Shown here: positions 47,955-60,050 of the stretch, in pieces
How positions within the stretch are numbered: the stretch's first letter is position 1
Layout of the letters: the number at the start of each line of letters is the position of its first letter
From: Enoplosus armatus
Lineage: Eukaryota > Chordata > Actinopteri > Centrarchiformes > Enoplosidae
Assembly (NCBI RefSeq): GCF_043641665.1
Contig: NC_092200.1
Location: 5,303,694-5,367,693 of the forward strand
Reading direction: 5' to 3'
Length of the DNA stretch: 64,000 nt
Translations under genes and position numbers: made by a program
Notes under the pieces: model-generated
Seen by the model: the letters and a program-made list of their open reading frames with translations, nothing else
Database searches by the model: none
What the model was told of the DNA's origin: nothing

Positions 47955-48500
47955 TAACACATTTGATTATAATCTAATGATTACACTGGCAGACATATGT
48001 TCAGTACAGCTAACGAGGAGGTGGTTGGAGGGAGTGAGAGGGAGACACACACACACACCTGATCAACATGTTTGGCTGGACGTCCAGGGGAAAAGGAAGT
48101 ATTTTAACACCCCACCATTATAAGTCAAACTGTAGTGAGCATCGTTCTCTAACAGTAAATGTCAAGGGCAGAGGCAAAGTCAGAGGGATGAGCCTATATA
48201 CTGTAAAAGAAGCCATTTGTCACTGTTCTGCATCCCATTACAGAGGCTCCAATTTGTAGCCGCAGCACAGCACCAAACAGGAAGAAGACGGGGAAAAAAA
48301 TATCCTCTATCACCTCTTACAGCCCAGATAATCTCTGCAAAGCCGCCATGCAATACTCCTCCAGTCCTCTTTTGCATTTTGGAAGCATCCTCCGGAGGTA
48401 GAGTGGAAAATACTGTTAGGTTTTTGATTTGAATCAGTGGTTTGTTCAAACGGCTAACATCATAACAGATTAACTTTGCTCTGTTCCTCTTTTCACTCAC
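47955..48500. other. Non-coding sequence, nothing recognised
   Basis: A (CA)6 patch at 48047-48058 and overlapping short open frames on both strands with no splice or similarity support. Confidence 0.4.
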
Positions 48501-48518
48501 CTGCAGGAAATCTTCTAA
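48501..48518 (-). other. Candidate 18-nt microexon
   Basis: On the minus strand, TATCTGATTTCTTCCAG is a strong 3' splice site. It is followed by 18 nt (TTAGAAGATTTCCTGCAG, six codons: LEDFLQ in phase 0) and then GTGAGTGAA, a strong 5' splice site. Length divisible by three and strong flanking sites are the signature of neuronal microexons in long vertebrate introns. I cannot link it to a known gene and no neighbouring constitutive exon is established in the window. Confidence 0.25.
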
Positions 48519-49544
48519 CTGGAAGAAATCAGATAAAACCGGCTTTTGCTGCCAGATTTTATTTTACGAAAAATACTGAAAATGGAGAATGAAAGACGAA
48601 TTTTACAACTCACAAAGGGATAATACATCCCGTGCAATTTCACCCTCTGTTGCTGAAGTAGCCTTAGATTCAAGCAATGTCACTTATGTTACAATGTAGT
48701 TCTCTATATTTAGTCCATCTTGATCAATGCTCAATGATAGAGCCATTTTCTGGCTGCAGGCATTAGTGCAGCCATTAAACTTTCTCTGGTGCAGCACTTT
48801 CTGTGTAAGTGGACAATTTTGCTGACTTTCCTATTGCAGGTCGATGATAAATTGGATTCTAAGTAAACAGTGATGAAGCACCTTAAGCAGTCAGTATTGG
48901 CATTCATAAACCCTGCTCTATATCCCGGCGATTCCTAATCATCAGTGACAAATATACTTAGGAGCACCTTTGGGGCACCTTTGACAGAGGCATTGTGTGC
49001 ACCCGAGATGAAACCCTCTCCCTCTGGTTGATCAGCCAGCCAACCTGACCTTACTGCCTCCTGTTGCCATTTTTGGACTATATTTTCACAGTAATCCACT
49101 CATCTGACAGTATCTTCAAGCCCTTTCATAATAATCTTTAATAAGGACGACCTTTGATGCCACAGACAGCTTCACTGGGCCGTCTGATTTCTCCTCAGCA
49201 TGTCGACAGGCTACTAATCCTCCTCTCTTATCTCGGCTCCCTCTGATATCAAGGCTTAGTTTTCTTCGGGCTGTGGCAGCTGTTAGTAATGAACTTGGCA
49301 TTTTTACTCCAGCACATTGACAGTCCGAGTTAGGATTTGATTGTCAAACCATTAAAAAGGAAATTTCAGTTTTGATGATATGATATTATGTCGCTCAGAA
49401 GTTCACGCAAATTGTGTGAACCCTCTTCAGCTCTGCGGCACTGTCATTTCACAAAGACGGCAATTGCATTCACAAGTGTACCAACAGATATTGCGGTGTT
49501 CAAGCCCTCACTGTGTCGCTTTTCTAACAGGAATATCAGGCCAT
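48519..49544. promoter_or_regulatory. Possible regulatory DNA with a short hairpin
   Basis: Repeat-free sequence with an 8-bp perfect stem TGGCTGCA/TGCAGCCA (48751-48774, 8-nt loop) and several ATTA/TAAT words. No exon is supported. I infer possible conserved non-coding DNA from the lack of repeats and the balanced composition only. Confidence 0.2.
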
Positions 49545-49797
49545 TTCTGCAGAATGCTTCCTGTTGGGTAATAAAACTTAACATGTACAAGAGTTATATG
49601 TCCCTGAATTCCCCGTTAGGGCAGTACGTGTCAGCCTGTGCCTGCGCCACAGTGCTGAGCAGTGGAAAACGCCTAAGCTGAGCTGATAGATGGTTGAGCT
49701 GCAGGCATCTAGGACTGCCAAGCATCAGCGCTCAGCTCACACCGGTCTCATGCTTGCAGCCCTGGGATATGCCAAAGAGGAGAGCTATTGGAGCACT
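49545..49797 (+). repeat. Unidentified dispersed homologous segment, copy B
   Basis: Plus-strand partner of 15648-15900 (minus). The ungapped core 49619-49706 shares 74 of 88 positions. Left-flank blocks TAATAAAACTTAACATGTAC and TGTCCCTG, and right-flank blocks AGCCCTGGGATATG and GAGCTATTGGAGCA, are also shared in order. A TGA at 49680-49682 interrupts the frame that is open in copy A. No target duplication or terminal repeat is evident. Confidence 0.7.
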
Positions 49798-51548
49798 ATC
49801 AGTATTCTAGGAGATTATAATGTCATTACAAGCTTGTACCATTGAGAATAGTACTTGGAAACACGTGTACACACTTCCAGAAGGTGCACTTTAAATGAAA
49901 ATATATGCTGCTGAATTCAGACACAGTGCCAGTGCTGTAGGAAAGACAGACAGGTAATGTATTAATATTCCCATCATGGCTGTCACAGCCAGTCATAGTC
50001 ATGCGGGTCTCACCACTGAGCCAACATAATACCCTTGTGTCCAGCAATAGTCTTATGAGCAGGCATTAGTCTTGGCTCATTTAGGACATCATAATCTGGA
50101 GGGCATTGCAAATTCTGTGCATTTGACGTTATTGAAATTAAGACAGAAATGACGAGTAGCTGCTGAAGAAAGAAGTCGACACCGAGTGAGATTCCACAGG
50201 GCAACAAGGTGACAACCACGCAGGGAAAACAACAAAAAAAAAAGTCCTGGCAAGGCATTTCAAGGCCGTTCCTGGTAATCAGCACCCACAGCTGTTTGCT
50301 CCAGAGAAGACACCAAGTGGCACTAACAACAAGCCAGCACCATATGTGCGAGCCATTAGTGCTCCATGTTTTAATTACTGTACAAACCAGTCAGTTTCTA
50401 TGTGAAAATATACACTCCTGGCTCACCTGTAACAGATGGTGGCGTTACATCTAAATTGAGCTGTTTATGTCTTTTTGGTCAAGGGGAATGGACTTAACAG
50501 GTCCAGCAAGGTGGTGTAACCTTAAGCCGCCAGAAATAATTGAATTGAAACAATCCCCAAAATAATCTGCGCTCGGCTCTCTGTCTAGTGGTTGAAACAT
50601 TGCATGGTGTCTTTTCTTTTGCTCCCTTCCTGCCAATTGAAGCAATGCCAACCTGTAATTCTCCTCTCTCCTCCAGATCCCCACACTGACATCAAGTGAA
50701 ACAAGTCCATCCCTCCTGCCTCCGGAGGCAAGCTGCCAAATAGTTCCATTAGCATGCCTCTAGAGGAAGTAGGCCAGGCAATAACGTTGCTCATTCTCTG
50801 CAAGTCAGATGGGAAAGTGCTACTGCAACGCACCACGGAGAGTCACTTTAGCAGCACGATTCAATTGCAAAAGGTGTGAACAAATGATACATGGCTACAT
50901 ACAGATGAGCCCATTGTGAAAGTCTCACTTTTAATACAGTCTCACCGGACTACTTCTTCCCTTTTGACTCTACCCCTGAGAGGAGCTCAGGGAGGGGGAC
51001 AAAAAAAAAATGTGCAGCTTTCCAAATTGTCAGGTAACTAGTCAGCTGAGAGATAGTAGAGTTTTGTGTTGCAACGCACTGATTTGGTCCAAGAATGAAT
51101 TGACAGCAGCATTAAAGTAGGTTGAGGCAGGAGAAATGTGCGCAGGACTTCAATCACTTCCACTGCCGGATATGTGGTTTTGATGAATATGCATTATTAT
51201 TACTCTGAAGTTCATCAGGGACATTTTCCCTGAACCAGATATTAAGGGAGACGTGTAACCTTTTAAAGTTAAAAGTTGAATTCATCAATAAAAACAGTAG
51301 CTTATGGTGAATATGCTAGCTAATGTTAGCAAACTTTAGGTAGATATTTCCCTCTAACGGACATTTTGCTGACTTTTCTCTGCTGGTGCTACTGTTACAC
51401 ATGTTTTTTACATTTGCATTATCCCATAAAATCACTTATTAAGTTATGAAACAGGTCTGTTACTTAGAGCGACCCAAGAGACAAAATAAGTTAGCCAACT
51501 GACTCAGTAATACCACTTACAAAGCAACACAAGCTAACGTTTGCTAGC
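49798..51548. other. Non-coding sequence, partly enhancer-like
   Basis: 50560-50870 is repeat-free with an acceptor-like CTCCTCTCTCCTCCAG ending at 50675, but the downstream frames close quickly. An A10 run occurs at 51000. No gene is supported. Confidence 0.35.
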
Positions 51549-51588
51549 ATTAGCTGACATTAGCCAACATTAGCCACCATAAGCTACT
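51549..51588 (+). repeat. Four tandem copies of a decamer (CATTAGCYRA)
   Basis: CATTAGCTGA, CATTAGCCAA, CATTAGCCAC and CATAAGCTAC follow one another exactly with a 10-bp period, one helical turn. They are preceded by GCTAGCTAATGTTAGC-type words from 51318. Probably a decayed minisatellite of the GCTAAC/TTAGC words common in fish repeats. Confidence 0.8.
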
Positions 51589-51599
51589 AATGCAAGTAG

Positions 51600-51870
51600 C
51601 CTGGAAAGTAACTAAGTATATTATCCAAGTTTTACTTATACTTTACTTGAGTATTTCCATTTGCCATTACTTCATACTTAAACAGGGAAATATTGTACTT
51701 TTTACTCCACTACATTTATTTATAACTTTAGTTACTAGTTACTTTTCAGATTCAGACTAATAATTCAAAATATAACCAACAAATAAATGATGATGTATTA
51801 TTGTGGATAAAGATAAGACTTTATTGATCCCTTGGTGAAATTCACAAGCTACCCGGCAGTATAGTAAAAT
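51600..51870 (+). mobile_element. Percomorph interspersed repeat fragments
   Basis: AGTAACTAAGTATATT, ACTTTACTTGAGTATTTCCA, TTGTACTTTTTACTCCACTA and TTTAGTTACTAGTTACTTT follow the order of a very common fish repeat built on ACTTGAGTA words. Immediately after it, GATAAGACTTTATTGATCCC (51812-51831) starts a second repeat that I also recall. Both are partial copies without visible ends or coding sequence. Confidence 0.65.
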
Positions 51871-53552
51871 AAATAGCCCCACCCTTACCACCTGCAACAT
51901 TAAAGTAATGTAGGCTACATATTAATGATATATCAATAATTATAAATTAATAATATACTATACATTATTCTGAAATGTGCCATTCTGCATAATGAGTACT
52001 TTTAGGTTTATTTTGATGTCAATACTTTTGTATTATATATATATATATACTATGGCTACTGTACAAAATAGTGCTGTAGCAGCGTGTATTGAACTGAACA
52101 TCTGGTTGTTTTTACTTCTTATGAATTAAACTACACATTACCACCATCAAGGAAGACTGGTTAATTAATATGGCAGTTGCGGATGCTGCCTTCATATTTT
52201 TCTTAACACGTGCATGCATGAGTGCACGTACAAACTCAGTGTTTTACTTATTGTACTGTATGTGCTTATACCAGACCAATGTATGCTCTCTTAAAATGTG
52301 TCTTTTCCTGCTATTTAGTATTCATTGCATGTGCTTAAGTGAAACTGAATCTTTTAATAAATCATTGAGTTGAGTGACCAACGAGATAATGTGAACAGTA
52401 ATCTTTAGTCCGTATTGAAGTGATGAGGTTAGACAGCAGTGATAATGTCAACCAGAAAGGTGGGACCTGACAAACCTGATCTCAGCAGCAGTGAGGGCCA
52501 CCTCCAACCACAGGAAATTCACTGCTTTTACTGCTCCACCACACACCATACAGATTGACGTAATTGTGACTTTTTAATGAAAAAAAAGAAGAAGATGTAA
52601 TTACAGATTTCAGCTTTAAATTAATGTCATAAATGTGTCACATATCCTTCTCCTCCACCTGCTCCATCTTGTCATCAGTTCACCACTGGCTGCTCAGAAC
52701 TTAGCACTTAGCCAGGCTTAGGTGTTCAAGGATAATTGTGGTTATTTTCCACTTTTTTGTCATGATGATTGTGTGTGCTGCTGGGTCGAAGCGCGGTTGA
52801 AGCACATGCTTGCAACATGCGGTAATAACACCCACGCTGCATGTGGATTTCTTCAGGAAGGAACTTGTTAGCACTGATGAGGAGTCTGGAGAACTGAACA
52901 ACACTGAAACAACTCGATGCCCTGAACATGGAGCACATGCCTTGTGGCTTCTGTGATATTCTGTCTAATGCTGCCTTGCAACTTTAAATATCTGTGGTAA
53001 CAGTAACAATTATTACAGCAATTCAAATAAAATAGTGCATTTGATGCTTATTCCAGCAGTACTCACACACTTTCCTGTTTACTATATAGGTTTACTATGC
53101 TGCACTCAGGTCATTGAGACAAATCTCCAGATTTGAGCAATGAAGCGAATAAAACCTGAGCAATCCTCTTCTCCACTGTTCATCCATATGCTCAAACAAT
53201 CATATTTTTGTTCAAATAAATGCTCCCATCTCCACTCTCAGCACCCAGTTGAGCTTGACGATGAATCGGTTGTCTCCATGTTTTAAGCCAGTGCTGAAAC
53301 AATATTTTCAAACTATTTGACTGATAGAGAATCAGAGTCATTTTTCAAACAAAAATGCCAAACTTAAGCTAGTTCCAGCTTCTCAACCTTTGCTGCATTT
53401 ACTTGTCTTATTTCATGGTAAATTGAATATTTACGAGTTTTGGACTGTTGTTCGGACAAAACAAACAATCTGAAGACGTCAACTTGAGCTGACATTTTTC
53501 ACCACTTTCTGACCTTTCATAAACCAAACAATTAATCAATAAATCAAAATAT
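51871..53552. other. Non-coding sequence with a (TA)n run
   Basis: (TA)8 lies at 52033-52049. Otherwise AT-rich with no supported gene or element. Confidence 0.45.
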
Positions 53553-53596
53553 AAAATATAATAATATATATAATAATATAATATATATAATAATTG
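53553..53596 (+). repeat. AT-only low-complexity tract
   Basis: An imperfect mix of ATAATATATATAATAATATAA-type units without G or C. The overlapping minus-strand frame (Ile/Tyr-rich) is an artefact. Confidence 0.85.
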
Positions 53597-53912
53597 AAAA
53601 TATTCAATAGCTGCAGCTCTACTCTACACATATAAAGTGGTGATTTGTCTGCAGTTTTAGGTTGTTTCTGTTGACATTTTGCTATTTTTTTCTGCTGTAA
53701 AATCGAATCAATATTAGAATCCATTGTAACCAATGCGAACACACAGCTGCCATGAAATGTGAAGGACAAAACTACTAACTTTTCACAGCCACGTTTAAAG
53801 CCTGCGAGGGGGGCACATTTAATAGATTTAGGGCGGAGTAACACCTTAATCAAGGGCACAAACAGTGTCTCCTTCACACTGAGTGAATACCTTTACTATC
53901 AAATATGCTTAT

Positions 53913-53940
53913 CAGACAGACAGACAGACAGACAGACAGA
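53913..53940 (+). repeat. (CAGA)7 tetranucleotide microsatellite
   Basis: Seven uninterrupted CAGA units, followed by TAGAGA. Translation gives a repeated Asp-Arg-Gln-Thr run that is not a protein. Confidence 0.95.
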
Positions 53941-56900
53941 TAGAGATTTTCAACATGGCATTGTGTTGACAGTGAAGTCTGATTTAGTCTCTTCCCTAAG
54001 GCAAGCCTCAGAGGACAGAATTGCACATTAGCTGCTCTGTCATCTCCACACCTGCATTTTCACCAGTGGCAAACTGTGTCTGCTGGTGCATGCCTTTAAG
54101 CCATTTTTGCATACATTTAAATGAGAAAGTATTTCTCTTTGTGTGTGGGGAAAAAAGCGTAACAGTGGGTGGAGGTAGGTGCGGAGGTGGTGTTAGAGTC
54201 CCTTTTGTAGCCTGCTGAGAATCTCATCAAATACAACAGAAAAACACATTAGGCTTTATGCATCATCGTTGTTGTTATGCCGATAAGTGGTAACATGGAC
54301 GTACAGCAAAAGTACAAATCAAAAACCACTCGCTTTTCATGTATCGCAAGCTGCATGCCAACTAAGGAAAAATAAAGTTGCTGTTTAGATTTATTTGACG
54401 CTGAGTTGTAAGCACTGACGTACAATTTTTTTCAAGGCTGGAAACAAGCTGGAGTGTTTTCACAAAATACGTTGTGTAAGACTCTTGATTTGCAAGGACA
54501 CACTGTATTGTCTGTTTTAAAGTGGCCACGTCTGATGCACAAATCCCACCATCTGACTGTAGAGAAAGAACAGGTAGAATAGAGATGTCTAATATTAGCC
54601 CGGGAAGACTCTCGACTCCCTGATGACAGAAGGACGGATGAAGCTCTCTTCAGTCCTTGACACCTTATTTAAATGTCGAAGAGGAACATCTCTGAACATT
54701 AGTTTGAAACTATTCCTTTGCTATGCTCCATCGCTACAGCAGTCTGTCACTCAACATTCACAGTGCGAGACAAAAGAGTCACTTTCAATCCCCAGTCTAT
54801 TGTAATACCAGTGTACAGCTTTGTAGAGAGTGAATTTAAAAGATGTGATTTATTGTGACTCTGACATCAAAACTGCTCTTCTTATTTCTGTCTTTTGAAC
54901 AGGCATTTTAAACATGAGTGTAAAGAAAAAAATAACACAACTTTGTGAGATCTGTCTCCCATTTGCTATCAATCAAACCTGGAAGAGAAGCTGAGTAGAC
55001 TCTTCAGCTGTGGCCCAATTACATACTAATCTAACTTTGTGTATGTCGTATTAGTAAGAGTAGGTATGTGGTGCATTCATGTGAAGAAAATGAAAGTAAC
55101 TATATTAAAAACTGCCAGCGTCACACTAAAATCACTTGGTTTGTGCGTGTGGTGTTGCTTTTCCACAATGCAACACACACTACAACAACACACAGTGAAA
55201 AGAAAACAGTTAACAAGAAGAAGAGGAACACAGCAGAAAACAATCAAATAAAAAAGTAACAAATCATTAAATGCAAGCAATTTGTGAAGTCTTTAAAACT
55301 AAAATTCTATCCTTGCAGTAAAAATGACATCCATTGACTTAAATCAATAGTATTGATTCATTTTACAACCACAGTTAGCATACTGTGGTTTGTTTTGGAG
55401 AGAGTTCTTTGCCATTGTGTTGCATTTTGGGGTCTAACAAAACTGCACATATTCTCTTCTCTTACAGTGACAGTTAAGCTACGTTACACCAGTATAACCT
55501 TTAATCGACGTTTAGCATACTCCAGCCACTCTGGGCTGAGAGTGATACGTTTCTCTTCTTTAAATCAAGGCCAAGACAGTAAAACATCCAAATTCACTCT
55601 CTGGATTCACACACAGCGGTCCCCTGTACAATTACAATTACCCATTACTACCATTACCCAGAGGCATGAGGGAGAATGAATGGGCAACTTTACACATCAA
55701 TAATCATCAAACCACACAACTATCATCAGATTGTCATTGAAATATTGCTAAATCCTGTTTGGTGCACGGAGATACATGACATCATGATTTTCCAACAGAT
55801 CCCCGAGTACTTTAAACCAGTGAGAAGACCAGAGACAGAAATATCTCTTGTGAAATAACCCAAACAGTTTGGCTGTAGGAACCCATCACCCATACTAAGA
55901 AGATGATGAGAAATGGGTTTTTTGGGGCCTTTAAGGTAAACCAGGAGGTAATGGGTAAAGTCACAGTTGCAACGTGAGACCAGAAAATGAAATATTGCAT
56001 TGCTGACTACGCACAAACCCATTCATTAAGTGCTGATTCTGTGAACTACTGTCCACGCTGAATCTAAGTTTGGTGCTGCAGTTTCTACACTGCATCACAA
56101 CAAAGTGATTAAGTTACAGGGCGCCAAATACAATTATTGGAAAAACATTTCATACAATCTGGAATAGGGTTATCTCAGACAGCATGGGGAGAATCACTGT
56201 TACGCTGTATAAGGTGAACATAAAGCGACTAGAAAGTCATCCACGTTATTGCCCCATTTTCTCTTTGCGAAAGGTTACATAAGGGCGTGGATCCACTCGG
56301 CTGTCCTGCATTTCCCTTCAGCCCGTGTCACGAAAGTTGAGACTCTCTGAGAAGCGACTGAATTACCACTCAACTTGTGAATAATGCAGGCAGGATGTCA
56401 GTAACATGGGGAGGAGAGGGGTTAGTGCTGAGAACAGCAGGTGCCTTTCATCATCATGACACAAGAAACAAGTGAGACACAGCAGGGTGTTTGCTCAGCA
56501 CAAAGATAAATAAAGCGCATAAGCATGCATGCACGCATGTAGAGGGTGTGTGCATGCATGTGTTTCTGGATGTGTGTGTGTCTGAGAGCGAGAGGAGGCG
56601 GGAAAGAGAATCACATCCTTGGGGAAATTACCTCCAGAATGTGGTATTGAGTGCACTTTACTGATGGAAACAGAAGTATTTTTGAGAGCTCTGCCCAGCA
56701 GTGGAATTGAAGGGCAAATTGTTTTGGTGGTGTGCAAATGAGTTCAAAATAACGGCAGTAATGTAAAGAAACTTGTAAACCAAGACTATTGTGTTTTCAC
56801 GCCCATGAATAAGCAGAAGCTACCCCACTGACAATCTGACAAAAAAAACGACTTTGTGGATTTATTCCATTTTTTCATCCAACAAATCTTACAATCATTT

Positions 56901-57695
56901 AAAAAAACAGACTCATCCTGGGTGTCAAAACATTCAACCCCTTTTTTTTCCTCCAATGCATTTCTGATGGAGCAGCGCAATGACGTTAAATAACTGTTAG
57001 CTCACATCACATGTGCAGTTTATGTGTGTATTCTCTCTCATCTCTGGCTATTGTAGGCCGCAGCACATCTTGCACTAATGAACTCAGCTATCGTAGGTGC
57101 ACAAGCGCTGACGCTGAAAAGCATTGGCATTCCCCTTTAAGGATCCAGTTTAACTTTTAATCACCCTTGAAATTCCCTTTGATATGTGTTACCGAGAGGA
57201 GAAGGAGAGAGGAGATGAGACAACGCAGGCTTTCAACAGCCCGCACTGTATGATGATGCCTGCTGTAGATAGCTCTTCTTTCTAATTACCTAAACTTCAG
57301 CTGCGATTTCCTTTGAAGACGGCTGCCTCACAGGCATGATCAGACTGTGACCGTAGGCTAAATCACTCTCACATTCACTTCATGTGCTCAGGACTGTTGG
57401 GTGAAAAGCTGCGGGAGATTTCAGCGATGATTTGTCATTTCTATGGTAATTTAAAGCCGAAGTTTTGGGATTGAGCTCTTTGAAGCAGGATTTGAGATGG
57501 GTCACATCATCCTCGGCAGCACAACTCGAGCGCATTGTAGAAACACTGATTGTAATTCAGATAAAGAGTTTTGTTGTTTGCTGTTGTTTTTCATCAAGTT
57601 CATCTTTGTAGATCCATTTGTTCAGATTTAGCAGTGTATTTTTCAGCCCAGTATCCCCAAAATGAGTGTTTTATTTGCCTAACCCTGACCATACT
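53941..57695. other. Non-coding sequence, nothing firmly recognised
   Basis: 56523-56600 has alternating GCATGCATGCACGCATG and GTGTGTGTG words. 57040-57560 is repeat-free and could be regulatory. No exon, RNA gene or transposon end is supported. Confidence 0.4.
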
Positions 57696-57896
57696 TTAAA
57701 GGCATCATCACTTATGAAGGGTGTGTATCTGCAGAGACCCTCCCCCCTGCCTGTATTTTCTTATTTTACTGTGTTCGGGAGGTTTCTGGGGTCATAGATT
57801 GTAGATCGAAGAGGAAGCGACGAGCAGACGAGGAGGGGACTTTGAATGTTGTGTTTACAAACCGCAACTGACAAATCCAACTGATTCTGCCTTTAA
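57696..57896. mobile_element. 201-bp TTAA MITE with perfect 9-bp termini
   Basis: TTAAAGGCA at 57696-57704 is the exact reverse complement of TGCCTTTAA at 57888-57896, with TTAA at both extremities. That fits a TTAA target duplication plus AGGCA/TGCCT terminal repeats (piggyBac/Kolobok type by inference). The interior (GTTCGGGAGGTTTCTGGGGT, GGAAGCGACGAGCAGACGAG) resembles a percomorph repeat I recall. Non-coding. CACAATCTTTCCCTAACCTTA just outside, at 57919, is a word of the SINE-like family. Confidence 0.65.
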
Positions 57897-58699
57897 GGGA
57901 AGTTTATTTGCCATAAACACAATCTTTCCCTAACCTTACCTGCACCATTGTAACCTGAAGCAAGTTGACGCGGAACATAAATGAATGTAATCTCAACGTT
58001 CTTGTCTTGTTGTGATTGAGTTGATTGTTTTGAATTTTTGCTAAAGGTTGATCTCAATTTTAAACAAAGTAAAGTTTTTCCAATAATTAAAACTAATGAC
58101 GGAACGTGAGATTGGTTAAATTCGACTACTCGCCAATATCATTATTATCATTATACTTATTTTAATTTTGCCACTCTAATTGCATGATCCCAATATCATA
58201 CTGGCTTTACATCTAGTATTAGCTTTTTGAGAGAGTTGAGAGAGCAAGATCTGATGCCTCTAAAGAATAGTAAAATTGTATATTTGCTCTAAATCTTTAT
58301 CATGAGTTCCATCTTAATTTTGTAACACAAACACGCTCTATGGACAGGCTAACACAAAGTACCAGCGTTGGTAGTGTATACATTAATTTGCAGCAATTTC
58401 TTAATGCAACATACAGAACGTGTTGTCAGAGTGGTCAAGAGGTTTTCTTCATTTGCTTGTGTTTGCGGCGACTGTAAATAACACTTTGTTAAAACATGAA
58501 CATTTTAATTCAACTCGTTATAATACATTTTACAGCTTCGTCATTAAAGTCAGCGTGTATAAACTACACTGACAGACTTGTGGTGTTCAAGCTAAATAAA
58601 TATATTCACTAGAAATCACGGATTCCCACGCGTACACAGACTCATTACTCCCCCCGATCTCCTTGCATCAAACATAGATAGGAGTCTAATTTTGTTCGA
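57897..58699. other. Non-coding sequence with a SINE-tail-like word
   Basis: ACAATCTTTCCCTAACCTTA near 57920 recalls the tail shared by 26998 and 44126, but only for about 20 bp. The rest is AT-rich and unremarkable. Confidence 0.4.
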
Positions 58700-59000
58700 T
58701 GAAATATTGAACAGATGCCGTTCAGTAATTTATTGAATTAGAAGCCAATATTTGTCCCCTTGGTGACAGTGAGGAAGTTAAGCCAGCTCCGCCTCCAACA
58801 TCTCAGCTACTTCATATCAGTTTCCCCTTCCATCCCCTGCGGAGTTTATGCTATGTCTATATTAATCTTCAGCAAATCAAATCAATGACTCTGTCCTCAT
58901 ATTAGCTCCTCCGCCTGTTACCATGGAAACCTAAAGGCCAGTGAATATTGTGGGGAGGGGAAAGGATCGGCTGCTTAAAGCAAAGGCTTTGACACCCAGG
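58700..59000. promoter_or_regulatory. Regulatory DNA candidate containing an RFX X-box
   Basis: GTTACCATGGAAAC at 58917-58930 is close to the palindromic X-box bound by RFX factors (GTTGCCATGGMAAC type). The surrounding 300 bp is repeat-free and contains AGTAATTTATTGAATTAG and AATCAAATCAATGACT, consistent with an enhancer. RFX factors commonly control ciliary and neural genes, and any target here is unknown. Confidence 0.35.
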
Positions 59001-59737
59001 AGGGGTATCAGGTAGGGAAGACAGAGGTTAGAGCTGCTCATACATCGCACCGGCTGTCATCTCGAGAGTGTCACATTAGGGAACGGAGGGCGAGAAAATC
59101 CAGTCAGGAGGGTAAAATGTCACTGATGTTCTACTGTACATCATCAAGGGTCTGTCTCCACAGGTCTCTCTGCTACAGTCTGCTCCTCTACTACACTGTT
59201 GTTGTTCTTTTTTTATGTTTCAATGTCAAACGCCATCTTTGTCATATCCCACTTACTACAACCCCCGACTGAGACAGTTTCCTTTTTCCTTTTCGAATGT
59301 ATTTTTAAGAGCTCAGAATACAACTCTGTGTGATATTTACATAACAGTTCTGCCGGATTTTAAAGACAGTCAGAATAAAGGAGAGAAAAAACACAAGAAA
59401 TCCTGAAAGACATATACAGGATACATAACTACACAAACAGGACCAGTGTAACAAATAGGAAACATTATCACCTCATTGACGCAGGGTCTCCCATTAATGA
59501 AGTAAGGACATTTTTAGTTCAGTTGTTACTACAAAAAGTTAAGGCTAGGTCTAATATTTAAACCCACATTAACAATATTGACATATTATCAGCTGACAAA
59601 TGTGGCAAACGTGTTAGCGTATTTACACACCCAACCCATTGAGCAATTAGCATCCATTTGGAGTCATGTTTCTGTCCACCTGATAAATGTAACACGTAAA
59701 TGTGCTTTTAGCTCTGTTTTTGGTCTCTAGAGGTACA
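59001..59737. other. Non-coding sequence, nothing recognised
   Basis: No supported features. One open frame of about 63 codons is without context. Confidence 0.45.
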
Positions 59738-59773
59738 TATTATTATTATATTATTATTATTATTATTATAATA
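59738..59773 (+). repeat. (ATT)n microsatellite
   Basis: About eleven ATT/TAT units with one interruption. Confidence 0.9.
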
Positions 59774-60050
59774 TGCTTTTTAGCAGCTAAATGCTTCACT
59801 TCACTATATGCTGAGCAGCTGTGAGATAATTTTCTGTGAGTTTGTCATTTGATCCATTTATGAACAACATTTATGATCAGTGCAGTTTTAACGTTAGGCA
59901 TAAACACAAAACAAAAGGAATGAAAATTACAATAAGACAAGATACCCGCAGGTGAGGTCAGGTACAGTAAAAGATCCTGGGTGAAAGAAAGTTGGAAAAA
60001 TAAGTTTTTCCGTTAAAAGTTGAAACAGAAGAGCACACACTCAAATCTGC

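Noticed and set aside
50600..50870. Exon after CTCCTCTCTCCTCCAG
   Set aside because: All frames close early or lack a donor. The block may be regulatory instead.
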